From the NCBI GenBank assembly GCA_000277445.1, contig AJWJ01000364.1, forward strand, positions 1-24,073: a stretch of DNA of 24,073 nt, written 5' to 3'. Below are positions 1 to 9,390 of this stretch, in pieces. The DNA is from Polysphondylium violaceum. Taxonomy: Eukaryota; Evosea; Eumycetozoa; Dictyosteliales; Dictyosteliaceae. The notes beneath the pieces are model-generated. The model searched no databases. It saw only the letters and a list, made by a program, of their open reading frames with translations, and was not told the DNA's origin. Numbering within the stretch: the stretch's first letter is position 1; each line of letters begins with the position of its first letter. The position numbers and the translations under genes are program-made.

Positions 1-104
1 TNTTTTTTTTTTAATGTTTTTTTGTTTTTTTCTTAACACTCGTTTAATTAGAACATATCATTAATAAACTATATTACATATAAACAATAACTTTAGAACA
101 CAAA

Positions 105-1262
105 ATGATTAGATCAAAATCATCATATGAAGTATTTCATTATACTGTTTTAAAAGAGAATACAGAACAAGGTCTTCGTGAAATTGCAAGACACTTTGTA
201 CCCGAATATAGAAACTCATCAGATCAAGATTTATCAATTGTTAGACTCAATGGCGGAATTACAAATATTTGTATGTGTCTTTTTTTATTATCAATCAACA
301 TATCAAAATATATAATATAGGGTAGATTATTAATCATTAACGATATTCATAATATAGTATATTTAGTTGAAGATAAATCAATTGAACCAAAATCAAAATA
401 CTTGCCAGTGGTAATTAGATTATATGGATACAAATCAGAGGAAATTATTGATAGAAAGAATGAATTGGTTGTACAAACAGAGGCAGATTTAAATGGATTA
501 GGAGCTAAATTTTATGGACTTTTTGACAATGGATGTATCTATGGATTTGTTCCAGGCAATCCATTGGAACACGAAGATTTAAGCAAAGAGAAATATCAAA
601 CAAACATTGCCAGAGAAATTGCAGAGTGGCACAGCATCGAAATGCCTACCAGAAAGACACCCTCTCTCTGGAACACAATTAAAAAGTGGGCTGCCTTGGC
701 CCCACCCATCGGTCAATACCCAGACTCCAACAAAAACGATTACTACACCAAATTAAATGTACCACTCATGATTGAAGAGTACAAAGCACTCGAGCAAACA
801 TTGGCTAAATTAAATTCACCCATTGTATTTTGTCACAACGATTTACTAAGTAGAAACATTATTGTAGATAGCACACAAGACAAGGCATCATTTATCGATT
901 TTGAATATGCAAACTATAATTTCAGAGGTTACGAGATTGGCAACCATTTCAACGAGTATGCTGGCTTTGGTCCAGACTATTCATTGTATCCCACACAAGA
1001 GCAACAAAGATACTTCCTTTCCGAATACTTGAAAGGTATTCATAATCTTCACGACGTGGAGCCAAGCGAACAAGAAATCACAAAAATTTACATTGAAGCC
1101 AATCAATTCTCTCTTGCCAGTCATTTGTATTGGGGCTTTTGGTCCATTGTTCAAGCTATGAATTCTGAAATTAATTTTGATTATTTAGAATATGGTAAAG
1201 CTCGTTTTGATCGTTATTGGGAAACCAAAGAACAATTTCTTTCTTTAAATAATAATAATTAA
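105..1262 (+). CDS. Ethanolamine/choline kinase (two exons)
   Basis: Probable ethanolamine kinase, phosphorylating ethanolamine (perhaps choline) with ATP in the first step of the CDP-ethanolamine pathway in the cytosol. Exons 105-270 and 358-1262 join across an 87-nt GT-AG intron (271-357). The splice completes a split Leu codon and gives the family sequence LNGGITNILYLVEDKS. The predicted protein is 356 aa. Visible motifs are the N-terminal nucleotide loop (NGGITN, about residue 50), the phosphotransferase loop CHNDLLSRNII with catalytic Asp near residue 217, and FIDFEYANYNFRGYEIGNHF near 235, the metal-binding and substrate motif typical of choline/ethanolamine kinases. The length is normal for the family. 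It converges on the WD40 gene, with 60 nt between the stop codons. Ethanolamine is favoured over choline by overall resemblance only. Dictyostelids have more than one paralog, so I give no symbol. Confidence 0.9.
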
Positions 1263-1322
1263 TTATTATTACCATATTTATAAATAAAAAAACAAAATTT
1301 AAAAAAAACAATAAATTTAGAT

Positions 1323-3494
1323 TTATTCATCATTGTTGTAATTATAGATATGAACTAAACAATCACTTGAACAAGACACCAATTTTTTAGATTTAAAATT
1401 AAATTTCAAACCTTCAATGGAACCCAAATGAACTCTTTTGGAATAGATTTTCTGTTTACTAATGATGTCCCAAACAAATATCCAACCATTTTGGGTGACA
1501 CATACCACTTTGGGTGTAGAGTGATTGTCATTGATCAATGATAAATAGGTGACAGTGTGCCACTCGCCAACCATATCTGTGGTATTGAATACTAGAATCT
1601 CCTTCCAATTGTCATAGTCGTTATCCGTGTTCCATATTCTAACGGTTTGATCATCGGCACATGTTGCCAATATCATGCCGTGTTTGGCGGTCACTTGCCA
1701 GTCGATACAAGTGACTGCTGTTGTGTGCCCTGTGAGTACTTTTACTTTTTCATTAATGGATTTGTTCCATATGATGGTGGTTTGATCTTCAGAGCAGGTG
1801 GCGATGATACTACTGTTGGTTGGATGGAATGTGAGTGACCAGATCTCTGCAAATTTATTTATACTACCAAAACGAAGGTCTTGGGGTCCTGTGGAGGGCT
1901 GATGGGCTAGTATACTCCATTCCAAATGAAATGTACCGTCGTTGTCTTTATTCTTTTGATAGACATTCAAGTGGCCCCCAGTGGTTCCTACGGCGACAAT
2001 GGTTGGATTTTCTTTTTTCTCCCATTGAATGCATGTTATGCCATCTTGGAGATTAGATATCAATGTGGTTTCATTTGTAATTCTATTCCAATTGATCAAT
2101 GATCCATCCATTAACCCAACCAAAATATAATCATCATCGCCGCTTGACCACGATAGAGCCCTGACCGGTATACCAAAGAAATATTGATTCAAAGGCTCAT
2201 ATTTGTTCTCTCCAATGGACCAAGTAATTACATTTCCCAGAAAATCACCACATGCCACCTTGGTCCCATCAAAATTAAAATCTACCCCACAACAAGATAT
2301 TTGGTGATAAAGTAAACTATAGTTTACTTTATCAGTTTCTTTATCATTGTCACAATTATTAAGTTCATTGTTTAAATAAATTGAATGGATACCAGCTTCA
2401 TCAAACACCCATAAACGTTTTCCGGGAATAGCCCATTTGAGTGAATATGCAACCCCATGGGTGCCTTTATATCGATTCAATTCCTTGTTTGTTTTTGTAT
2501 CATAATGAATCAAATCCGGATTACTACATGGAACAATAACATTGTTTTCATAAAATATTAAATCCTTCATTAATCCACTGCCTTGACAAGAGATGGATGA
2601 GAGCTGGAATGAATCGGCATTTAAAATATATACTGTTCTACCCATGGATAAAGCTAATTCTCTGTAGTCTGCGTTTTGATAATAATTTTGATTTTTAACA
2701 ATGACACCACACTCTGCAGAGAACCCTTTAATCGTCTTGGTATCTACCAATTGTCCAGTTTCACAATTGATTTTAATTAAATTGGCTATGCCTTCGCCAA
2801 CAATAAAAGTTCTTTCATCTTGAAATCCCTTTTTTCCAACATCTTGTTGAACCACCACTATGTGTTTGGAGTCGACCATCTCTCCAAAAAAGTATACATT
2901 TCCATTCAATGTATTGAATATATTGAATTTTAAATTGGGTGTTGCCAAGAGATCAACATCAAGTATCGTGATATTACAATTGCCATGTTCATCAGATACA
3001 GCCAATCTCATCAATGGGAATGATTCAAAGGATTGGTCCAAAGATATATGCATTATTTTAATATTTTTACTTGCGTCCATTTGATATTTACCAACCAAAT
3101 TCCAATTGTAATCCCATATGCCAATTTCACCAGAATAACTAGCACTAATATGAAAATATTTTGTAAAGAATAAAGATGAGGACTCTAATTTATGTATTTC
3201 TTGTGGTATAGGTGGTGATCTAATTAAACATGTAATTGCATCACTATGAAGTGGTGTATATAGATTTGGGGCCAATGATCTTTGTTGAGTTTTAACATTC
3301 CAATGAACAATTCCACCGCCAATAGGTACTGTAAGTGTATTGATTAAATCAATATCTGTTGTCAAAGTATTACTCTGATCTAATGCATCGTTTAAAAGCT
3401 GAACCCTATTGTCCACAATACCATCACTATATGCAAGACATGAAATATATCTTGAAGATCCCACACCAAATGATTCTGTTATATTGATTGTCAT
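1323..3494 (-). CDS. Large WD40-repeat protein of unknown function
   Basis: A single-exon 723-aa protein made largely of WD40-type repeats. Clear blades lie in the C-terminal half, such as SIIATCSEDQTTIIWNK, LTGHTTAVTCIDW followed by ATCADDQTVRIWN, and KLVSCSSDCLVHIYNY. More degenerate blades occur from the N-terminus (GGGIVHWNVK, SGEIGIWDYNW). The length would fit two seven-bladed propellers. There is no signal peptide or membrane segment, so it is probably a cytoplasmic or nuclear scaffold. I do not recognise a named orthologue. Its start lies 284 nt from the RPB9 start on the other strand, so the two share a divergent promoter region. The ATG at 3494 is the first in the open frame and is preceded by AT-rich non-coding DNA. 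Confidence 0.85.
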   Translation of the reverse strand: MTINITESFGVGSSRYISCLAYSDGIVDNRVQLLNDALDQSNTLTTDIDLINTLTVPIGGGIVHWNVKTQQRSLAPNLYTPLHSDAITCLIRSPPIPQEIHKLESSSLFFTKYFHISASYSGEIGIWDYNWNLVGKYQMDASKNIKIMHISLDQSFESFPLMRLAVSDEHGNCNITILDVDLLATPNLKFNIFNTLNGNVYFFGEMVDSKHIVVVQQDVGKKGFQDERTFIVGEGIANLIKINCETGQLVDTKTIKGFSAECGVIVKNQNYYQNADYRELALSMGRTVYILNADSFQLSSISCQGSGLMKDLIFYENNVIVPCSNPDLIHYDTKTNKELNRYKGTHGVAYSLKWAIPGKRLWVFDEAGIHSIYLNNELNNCDNDKETDKVNYSLLYHQISCCGVDFNFDGTKVACGDFLGNVITWSIGENKYEPLNQYFFGIPVRALSWSSGDDDYILVGLMDGSLINWNRITNETTLISNLQDGITCIQWEKKENPTIVAVGTTGGHLNVYQKNKDNDGTFHLEWSILAHQPSTGPQDLRFGSINKFAEIWSLTFHPTNSSIIATCSEDQTTIIWNKSINEKVKVLTGHTTAVTCIDWQVTAKHGMILATCADDQTVRIWNTDNDYDNWKEILVFNTTDMVGEWHTVTYLSLINDNHSTPKVVCVTQNGWIFVWDIISKQKIYSKRVHLGSIEGLKFNFKSKKLVSCSSDCLVHIYNYNNDE

Positions 3495-3778
3495 ATTACG
3501 ACTACTATTAATACTATTAAACTAATTAAAGTTGAATAAATTAATATTTATATCTATAATGAAAATATCAAAAACATTTCTTAAGATTTATTCATCAAAT
3601 GAGTCAGAACTTACTCAGGGTGATGCGGGTGATATTCAATTTCTTATTTTTTTTTTTTTTTTTTTTTTTTTAATTTTTCAGAATTGGGTCGCAATCAATA
3701 TTGTTATTTTCGTTTCCGTATCAATTGATCTCAATCAAGATATCTTGTTTGAATTAATCAAGATATAAATAAACATAA
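3495..3778. promoter_or_regulatory. Divergent promoter region, WD40 gene / RPB9
   Basis: This 284-nt gap separates the start codons of two divergent genes. It contains a 25-T run (3647-3671), a 12-nt perfect palindrome CAAGATATCTTG (3736-3747) and a second TCAAGATAT copy at about 3758, just upstream of the RPB9 ATG. The short open frame crossing the T-run has no recognisable protein. Promoter function is inferred from position. Confidence 0.4.
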
Positions 3779-4295
3779 ATGAATTTTTGTAGTGAATGGT
3801 TAGTTGTTTAAATGTGATAGTGATACTGATACCGATGAGCATACATTATTGTGTTGTTACTAACCTTTGATGTAAATTATTTATTAGTAATAATATGCTT
3901 TATCCTAAAGCAGATAAAGCAAATAGAACTTTACTACTGGCTTGTAGAATCTGCGATCATAAAGAAGAAGCTACAAACAATTGTGTATATAGAAATGAAA
4001 TCAAACATTCAGTTTTGTATGTTGTGTTGTTGTGTTGTGTGATAACAACACTTGCTATGTAATAAGAGTATATAACTAATTAACTTGCACATCACATTAA
4101 ATATAATATAGAGAGAGAACTCATGTTTCACAAGATATTGCATCGGATCCTACATTGCCTAGAACAAAGGCAGCCAAATGTCCATCATGTGGTGGTAGAG
4201 AAGCTGCTTTCTTCCAATCTATGACAGCTACAACTGGTATGACTCTTTTTTATGTATGTTGTACATGTGGTGAAAGATGGACTCATAAAATATAA
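3779..4295 (+). CDS. rpb9: RNA polymerase II subunit RPB9 (three exons)
   Basis: RPB9 (POLR2I) is a small zinc-ribbon subunit of RNA polymerase II that contributes to start-site choice, proofreading and TFIIS response. No single frame shows it. I assembled exons 3779-3798, 3888-4016 and 4112-4295 around introns of 89 and 95 nt. The first intron contains a perfect TACTAAC branch site (3858-3864). The 110-aa product starts MNFCSECNNMLYP and continues with [15 protein letters not shown] (first zinc ribbon), then [18 protein letters not shown] and [18 protein letters not shown] (C-terminal TFIIS-like ribbon). Spacing between the ribbons matches the human protein exactly across the second splice. 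It lacks the roughly 15 N-terminal residues that precede the first CxxC in the human subunit. Confidence 0.93.
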
Positions 4296-4474
4296 GAGTT
4301 TGGATGATAAGAGGAGAGAAGAGGGAAGAGAGAAACAAACAAAGAGATTGTTTATTTTCATATACATTACACAACTAAATTAGTTTGTAAACAGACACAA
4401 CCAATAATCAATAATCAATAACCAATAATCAAAAACAATACCATATAACTTAATTTTATTTCATGTATACTTTC

Positions 4475-4521
<47 letters not shown>

Positions 4522-4637
4522 CTATTACTATATCATTTATCACATAAACAAAGATACTCCGACCAATAAAGAATGGTAATAAAAAAGAAAAGATAGAATT
4601 TCATCTATTGTAATAATCAAACTTTGTACATATTTAT
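4296..4637. repeat. Intergenic region with CAA microsatellite
   Basis: Between the convergent ends of RPB9 and the NDUFA8-type gene. It holds a (CAA)16 tract at 4474-4522 and a run of AATAATCA-like units near 4400-4430. No start codon or conserved frame is associated with the CAA tract, so it appears to be non-coding rather than polyQ or polyN. Confidence 0.7.
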
Positions 4638-5201
4638 TTATTTTGGAAGAGTAGTGTTTTCATCCACATACATTACTTTAGCCTTTGGAGGAGGAGGATT
4701 TGGATTTGCTTCGAAATCAGTTGCTTTCTTTTGAAGACAATTATCAAAGTTTTGGAACTAATAATAAAATATTACATATTATGATTAGTACTTATGTTTG
4801 AGATACAATAATGATAACAATAATGATACACATACATCAGATGAGCATCTTAAAGGAGTTTCTGAATCAAAAGGTATTTTACCACCCATGCAATGAACGA
4901 GTGCAGATGATTCCATTGGACAAAATGTAGATAATATACAAAAATTTAAATGAGCTCTGAGCTTTTCACATTTTTTAGATGAACCAGGTTTACCAGGTAT
5001 CTTTGAATGTTGTGCACGATCACAGTCTACTGCACTATTGATGATTTGAAAACAACTTGGAAACTCTGTAATCAAAGATAACTTTACTCTATCAAAATCA
5101 TCTTTTGGCTCTGGCATTTGTAAATAAATAGGTTTGAATTGAGTGTCATCCACGGGGATTGATTGTTTAATTATATTTCCTGTTTTATCATTTCCACTCA
5201 T
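4638..5201 (-). CDS. ndufa8: Four-CX9C complex I subunit, NDUFA8 type (two exons)
   Basis: Predicted 161-aa intermembrane-space protein. Exon 1 is 5201-4836 and exon 2 is 4757-4638, with a 78-nt intron starting GTATGT and both exons in phase 0. The product has four exact CX9C pairs: Cys50/60, Cys78/88, Cys94/104 and Cys119/129. The last pair (CSSD + FQNFDNC) exists only after splicing, which supports the junction. Four CX9C motifs are the known signature of NDUFA8, an accessory subunit of mitochondrial complex I imported by the Mia40 disulfide relay. There is no cleavable presequence, as expected for that route. The C-terminal tail is Pro-rich (NPNPPPPKAK). Spacing between pairs differs from the human protein, so another multi-CX9C protein remains possible. 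It is divergent from the Tcd gene. Confidence 0.75.
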
Positions 5202-5638
5202 ATTGTTGTATCGTGTATGTCTGTTCTTAATATGTGAATCTCACCAAAACATAAATTAATAAAATGAAAAAAAATGAAAAAAACAACCTGAAACACAGGC
5301 CCCGTGACCTAACTTTTGCGCCTCTGCAAATTGGGCACAAAAATGAAAACTTTTTTATATTTTTTTAATTTTATTTTTCATGAATATCCATAGATAGACT
5401 ACAGGAATTCATAATATGGTAATTGAGTACAGATAGTATACCATAGTTAGGGTTTATGACTATCGTTGAGGATCAAAAAAAAATAAATTTTAATTTTTTT
5501 CTACAAAAAAAAAAAAAAGAAAAAAACGAATAAAAAATTTTAATTAATTTCTCACACACGAGTCGAGACAACCGAACAACTTACTATTTATATACTTTCA
5601 TATGTAATTGTAAGAGATAAGTGGTCAATAGATATAGG
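5202..5638. promoter_or_regulatory. Divergent promoter region, NDUFA8-type / Tcd
   Basis: A 437-nt non-coding gap between divergent start codons. It is mostly A/T homopolymer, with one GC-richer island at about 5287-5338 (CCCCGTGACCTAAC and GCGCCTCTGCAAATTGGGC) that stands out from its surroundings and could hold factor sites. I see no gene. Confidence 0.35.
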
Positions 5639-7006
5639 ATGGAGAATAAATTACTTATCGCTGGTATTGGGGCTGGTATCGGGGCAGCCGTCACATACTT
5701 GACATCATCGATGAAAAAGAGAAAATCATTTGGCACACCTGTCAAGGATGAAGATCACGAGGAAAACAGTAAATTGATTAAAATGGACACAGACGACACA
5801 AACACTAAGCATACTGTCAAGGAGTCGCTCAATCTCGACCAAATGTTGAGGGAAGAGATATTCAATGAACAAATGAACAGAACCATGTTGTACTATGGCG
5901 AAGAGGGATTCAAAAAGATTAGAGGCGCATTTGTGATTGTGGTCGGATTGGGCGGTGTGGGAAGTCCCGCCGCACACACATTGGTCAGAAGCGGCGTGAG
6001 AAAGATACGTCTCATTGATCCCGATCTTGTGACACTCAGTTCGTTGAATAGAAATGCATTGGCCCAGAGAAAGGATGTTGGAAGATCCAAGGTCGAGACC
6101 ATGAAGGCCTACTTTCACGACATTTGCCCTGAGGTCGAGGTCGAGGCCTACCAGACCTTTTTCACTGGCGATTTGTCAGAAAAGCTTTTAGCAGGCGAGC
6201 CAGACTATGTCTTGGACTGCATCGATAACACCACCACCAAGGTCGAGTTGTTGACCTACTGCCACACAAACAAGATTCGTGTCATCAGTGCCTTTGGCGC
6301 TGGGTCCTCGAGTGATCCAACCAAGATCAACATCACAGACATTAGCTACACATTTGGCTGCAACTTTGGTCGTGAAGTGCGTAGATTGCTCAAGGTCAAT
6401 GGAATCACCACTGGCATCCTCTGCGTCTACTCGACCGAGGCCCACAGAAAGAAACTCATTCCTCTCACCGAACAAGAACTCGAAATCCTCAAAGAACAAG
6501 AAGTCAAACCAACCCTTCGTGTCAGAACACTCGGTGTCTCTATGCCCATCCCCGTCATCTTTGGCACCTCAATGGCATGTAACGTACTCAACGATCTTGC
6601 CGGCATCCCCACTGTTGTGGCCGAAGAGAAACGTACACCTCCTCCACTCACCGAATACACACGTATATTCAAGTTGTTTATCAAAAAGGAGATGGCCATC
6701 TATCACACTCCTCCCACCCATCTTAGAAAGATGATGGGTGCCGTCGATATTAGATACCTCGTAGACGACATCTTTGCAGGAAAGAGTATTGTCAGTATGT
6801 CCACCTCACCAAACATGATTCTCTACCGTTGGAGACCCGAAAATCCCATTGCCCTCAACAATATCGTCTATCTCACTCAAAAAGAAGGTGAAATCCACGA
6901 ATCTCTCAAGTCTGTCGAATCTCATTACTCTCCACAAGACATTGAAAGAATTGACAAGATCTTATCTCAAGTAGTTGTAACTTCAAATTCTGGTGATCGA
7001 CAATAA
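5639..7006 (+). CDS. tRNA t6A dehydratase, TcdA/Tcd family (E1-like)
   Basis: A ThiF/MoeB/E1-like enzyme that uses ATP to cyclise N6-threonylcarbamoyladenosine at position 37 of ANN-decoding tRNAs to ct6A. The ATG at 5639 gives 455 aa. An N-terminal membrane segment (LLIAGIGAGIGAAVTYL, residues 5-21) is followed by basic MKKRK, as in the yeast Tcd proteins, which sit on the mitochondrial outer membrane. The adenylation core is clear: GLGGVG at about 103-108, IRLIDPD, the LNRNAL arginine and the GRSK lysine, then DCIDNTTTK. CVYSTEA matches the DCVFSTEA segment of bacterial TcdA. A C-terminal extension of more than 100 residues is eukaryote-like. Codon use is more GC-rich than the neighbours, suggesting strong expression. 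The in-frame GTG at 5621 is not needed as a start. Confidence 0.88.
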   Translation: MENKLLIAGIGAGIGAAVTYLTSSMKKRKSFGTPVKDEDHEENSKLIKMDTDDTNTKHTVKESLNLDQMLREEIFNEQMNRTMLYYGEEGFKKIRGAFVIVVGLGGVGSPAAHTLVRSGVRKIRLIDPDLVTLSSLNRNALAQRKDVGRSKVETMKAYFHDICPEVEVEAYQTFFTGDLSEKLLAGEPDYVLDCIDNTTTKVELLTYCHTNKIRVISAFGAGSSSDPTKINITDISYTFGCNFGREVRRLLKVNGITTGILCVYSTEAHRKKLIPLTEQELEILKEQEVKPTLRVRTLGVSMPIPVIFGTSMACNVLNDLAGIPTVVAEEKRTPPPLTEYTRIFKLFIKKEMAIYHTPPTHLRKMMGAVDIRYLVDDIFAGKSIVSMSTSPNMILYRWRPENPIALNNIVYLTQKEGEIHESLKSVESHYSPQDIERIDKILSQVVVTSNSGDRQ

Positions 7007-7105
7007 AGAAATGGTAATAGTAATTTAAAATATATAAAAAGATTGCTGTTGTTGTAATATGCGTCTATAGTAATATAGAGATAGTTTAGTCTTTTTTATT
7101 ATCCT

Positions 7106-7224
7106 TTAAACATCTATTTCAATATATTCATTCTGTACAGGTCTACCAGGAAGTAGAGGCGGAGAGGAAGAGGAGGGTTGACCAACATCTTGAGGTTGTA
7201 CTGGAAAGATAAATGTAGTATGGG

Positions 7225-7283
<59 letters not shown>

Positions 7284-7741
7284 GGCTGAGGCTGTGGCTG
7301 TTGCTGCCTACCAATAGGAGGACTTTGTCTCTTATCATAAAACATCTTTAAGAGGGTATAACTGGATGATTCATCACCATTCTTTTCTGTATAGGTAACC
7401 AGTCTAAAAGAGACACCTCTACTAATGTATTCATTATTAAATTTCTGCAGTTGGGAGTTTATTGACACATTGAGACACAAACCAGTGAATCCTATAGCTT
7501 TTAGACCAAATATGAAACTTATTTTATAATAATGATTTATTGCAGAAAGGCCTGCAATCACACCTGTTGCCACTGCAAATGTGGCCCAAATGCCCTTGAT
7601 GATGGCATTAGTCTTTACTCTTTCGTTCAAAAGGTATATAATGGTCCTATATTCTTCTTGATCAACCACTCCCTCCAACTCGGTCGGATATCTATTCAAG
7701 TAGATGCCTTCATCTGATTTCTCGATCTCCACTTCTTCCAT
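7106..7741 (-). CDS. Two-TM protein, Erf4/Golgin-A7/CHIC-like, polyQ
   Basis: A 211-aa protein resembling the Erf4/GOLGA7/CHIC superfamily, whose better-known members partner DHHC palmitoyltransferases. The N-terminal block LNRYPTELEGVVDQEEY then YLLNERV matches the FPAELENRIDRQQFE...LNN pattern of Golgin-A7. Two hydrophobic segments follow (about 48-70 and 74-93), then FNNEYISRGVSF. A linker with about 21 consecutive Gln leads to a C-terminal tail ending NEYIEIDV. The next gene upstream (8108-8791) is a paralog with the same order of elements. Family assignment is by motif resemblance, and the paired TM segments fit CHIC better than Golgin-A7. No intron is needed. Confidence 0.65.
7226..7283 (+). 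repeat. GTT microsatellite encoding polyQ
   Basis: About 19 uninterrupted TTG units on the + strand, read as CAA (Gln) by the minus-strand gene. It lies between the membrane domain and the conserved tail and is expected to vary in length between strains. Confidence 0.9.
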
Positions 7742-8107
7742 CTTTTTCCTTAATGTAATAATTTATCTAACTTGGTGTAATTAATGTATAATAAACAGAA
7801 CAATCATGCTCTTTATAAATAGAATAGCCAAATTAGCTATTTGCCCTTCACAAGAATTCTTGAAAAATGCCGAATCAAAAAATATTGACCACAGTGGCAT
7901 CACGCAAGAAATCAAGATTTATAAAAATTCACAGATCTGTGTTGGAGTAAAAAAATAAATAACTTTTATTAATAAATACAAGCGAGGTTTTGTCTATGTG
8001 TCTATGCAATGAGAGTGAAATGATGATCATTGTTTGTTGATCTTATTCGAAAAAAAATGAAATCAAATCTCTTTTTGGGAATATTTAGATATATCAAAGT
8101 GTTTACA
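7742..8107. promoter_or_regulatory. Intergenic region between tandem paralogs
   Basis: A 366-nt AT-rich gap holding the 3' end of the 8108-8791 gene and the promoter of the 7106-7741 gene. I see no open frame resembling the family and no repeat of note. Confidence 0.4.
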
Positions 8108-8791
8108 TTATTTGTCAATATCGATTCGAATACATTCATTTGGTGGAGGACCAACTGGTATGGCTAGATTGGGCGCAGACGGTGATGGCATTGGTTGAAA
8201 AACTGGTACTTGAGAGGAAGGGTGTGGAGGTGAATATGCGGGATTGTAGGGTTGTGGTGGAGGTGATGCTGGTGGTGATGGGACTGTGGGGGGAGGTAAT
8301 ACCGAGGGTTGGTAACATCCTTGGTTGTGGGACACTGGTGTCGGTGATGAAGACACCTCTGATCTACTACTATTATATGTAACTCTAACTGTTGAATAAG
8401 TTTCTCTTTGAACTCTAGTTGTGCTGGCAGAGAATTGGATGCCTCTGTTATGGTACTCTTTATTGAATCTCGTCACCGTCCTGTTAACTCGTGATCTCAT
8501 ACTGGCATAAAATCCAATTGTAGCTGCACTATAAATCACCACAACCGCCACAATAGCTATACCCATGACTAAAAAGGATGTGGTAAAGTATGTAATAATA
8601 ACAACAAACAGTATCGTCAGCACAAATAGCGTCCACGTTATATAGACTCCTTTTTTTGATTGTGATTTATTTAATTCTGTAATGATTTCATTATATTCTT
8701 CTACCCCGAGTAAATTATTTAATTCCAGGGGATAATTATAACTAAAGCATCCTCCAACTCCATATGTTCTTTCTATTTCAAATGAAGGCAT
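8108..8791 (-). CDS. Two-TM protein, Erf4/Golgin-A7/CHIC-like, Pro-rich
   Basis: A 227-aa tandem paralog of the 7106-7741 product. Shared elements, in order, are YPLELNNLLGVEEYNEI followed by LNKS, two long hydrophobic segments (about 50-72 and 73-92), TRFNKEYHNRGIQFSA, a low-complexity linker and a terminal NECIRIDIDK tail. Here the linker is Pro/Ser-rich (PPPTVPSPPASPPPQPYNPA) where the sister has polyQ. The conserved N-terminal half and C-terminal tail, against a free linker, suggest the two ends carry the function. A role with a DHHC acyltransferase is inference from the family only. The ATG at 8791 is the first in frame. Confidence 0.65.
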   Translation of the reverse strand: MPSFEIERTYGVGGCFSYNYPLELNNLLGVEEYNEIITELNKSQSKKGVYITWTLFVLTILFVVIITYFTTSFLVMGIAIVAVVVIYSAATIGFYASMRSRVNRTVTRFNKEYHNRGIQFSASTTRVQRETYSTVRVTYNSSRSEVSSSPTPVSHNQGCYQPSVLPPPTVPSPPASPPPQPYNPAYSPPHPSSQVPVFQPMPSPSAPNLAIPVGPPPNECIRIDIDK

Positions 8792-9390
8792 TTTATCATT
8801 TATCTGTGTATCTTATCTCTATGTATTGTTGTTGGTGTTGATATCGAAAATATTAATAACTGAGTCTCAAAAAGAAAGAAAAAAATACTACTAGTGCGTT
8901 GGTGTGCGGTTAGTGCAAAAGTGTAGTTTCATCCTTAAAATAAAGTATGAATGTATCAAGAGGCCTCCTCACAATTTATCAATTTTTTTTTCGATAAATC
9001 TAAAAAGGGAAATCAAATGTCAAATTTTCGACATTTCAGTTTTTTTTTTTTCATTTTTTAGGATTTTTTGGGAAATCTTACGATTAGCTTTCAGTGTCTA
9101 AAAAAGAGATTCTGACTTGAAAAAAATAAAAATAAAAAAAATAAATGAATTTGATACTCCCCACAATGCGTGCAGACTTTGATATCGATCAGTAAAAAAG
9201 ACTTTTCACCCCAACCATAGACACCAGACCACATTTAATAATCATTATTGCACACATTTGATATAACCAAAGAGTTTAGATCGTCTTTTAGTTTGTTGTG
9301 TTGGATATTTTTAAAAACTATGGCCTACTTGTACTTTCATCGGGGATTAGTTGATATTGATTTGAGAGAAAGAGCTATTGATTTTAATAT
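8792..9390. other. Intergenic AT-rich region
   Basis: About 600 nt between the Pro-rich paralog and the decayed third copy. It holds long T and A runs and a small inverted repeat AAATGTC/GACATTT near 9015-9037. I find no conserved frame on either strand. Confidence 0.5.

Noticed and set aside
1647-2056. + strand frames of 63 and 73 codons inside the WD40 gene
   Set aside because: Antisense shadows of a well-supported WD40 frame.
3532-3768. 78-codon + strand frame upstream of RPB9
   Set aside because: It crosses a 25-T run giving polyPhe and has no homology-like motif. It lies in the divergent promoter.
4474-4522. CAA tract as a polyQ/polyN exon
   Set aside because: No frame through it connects to a start, splice sites or a conserved domain.
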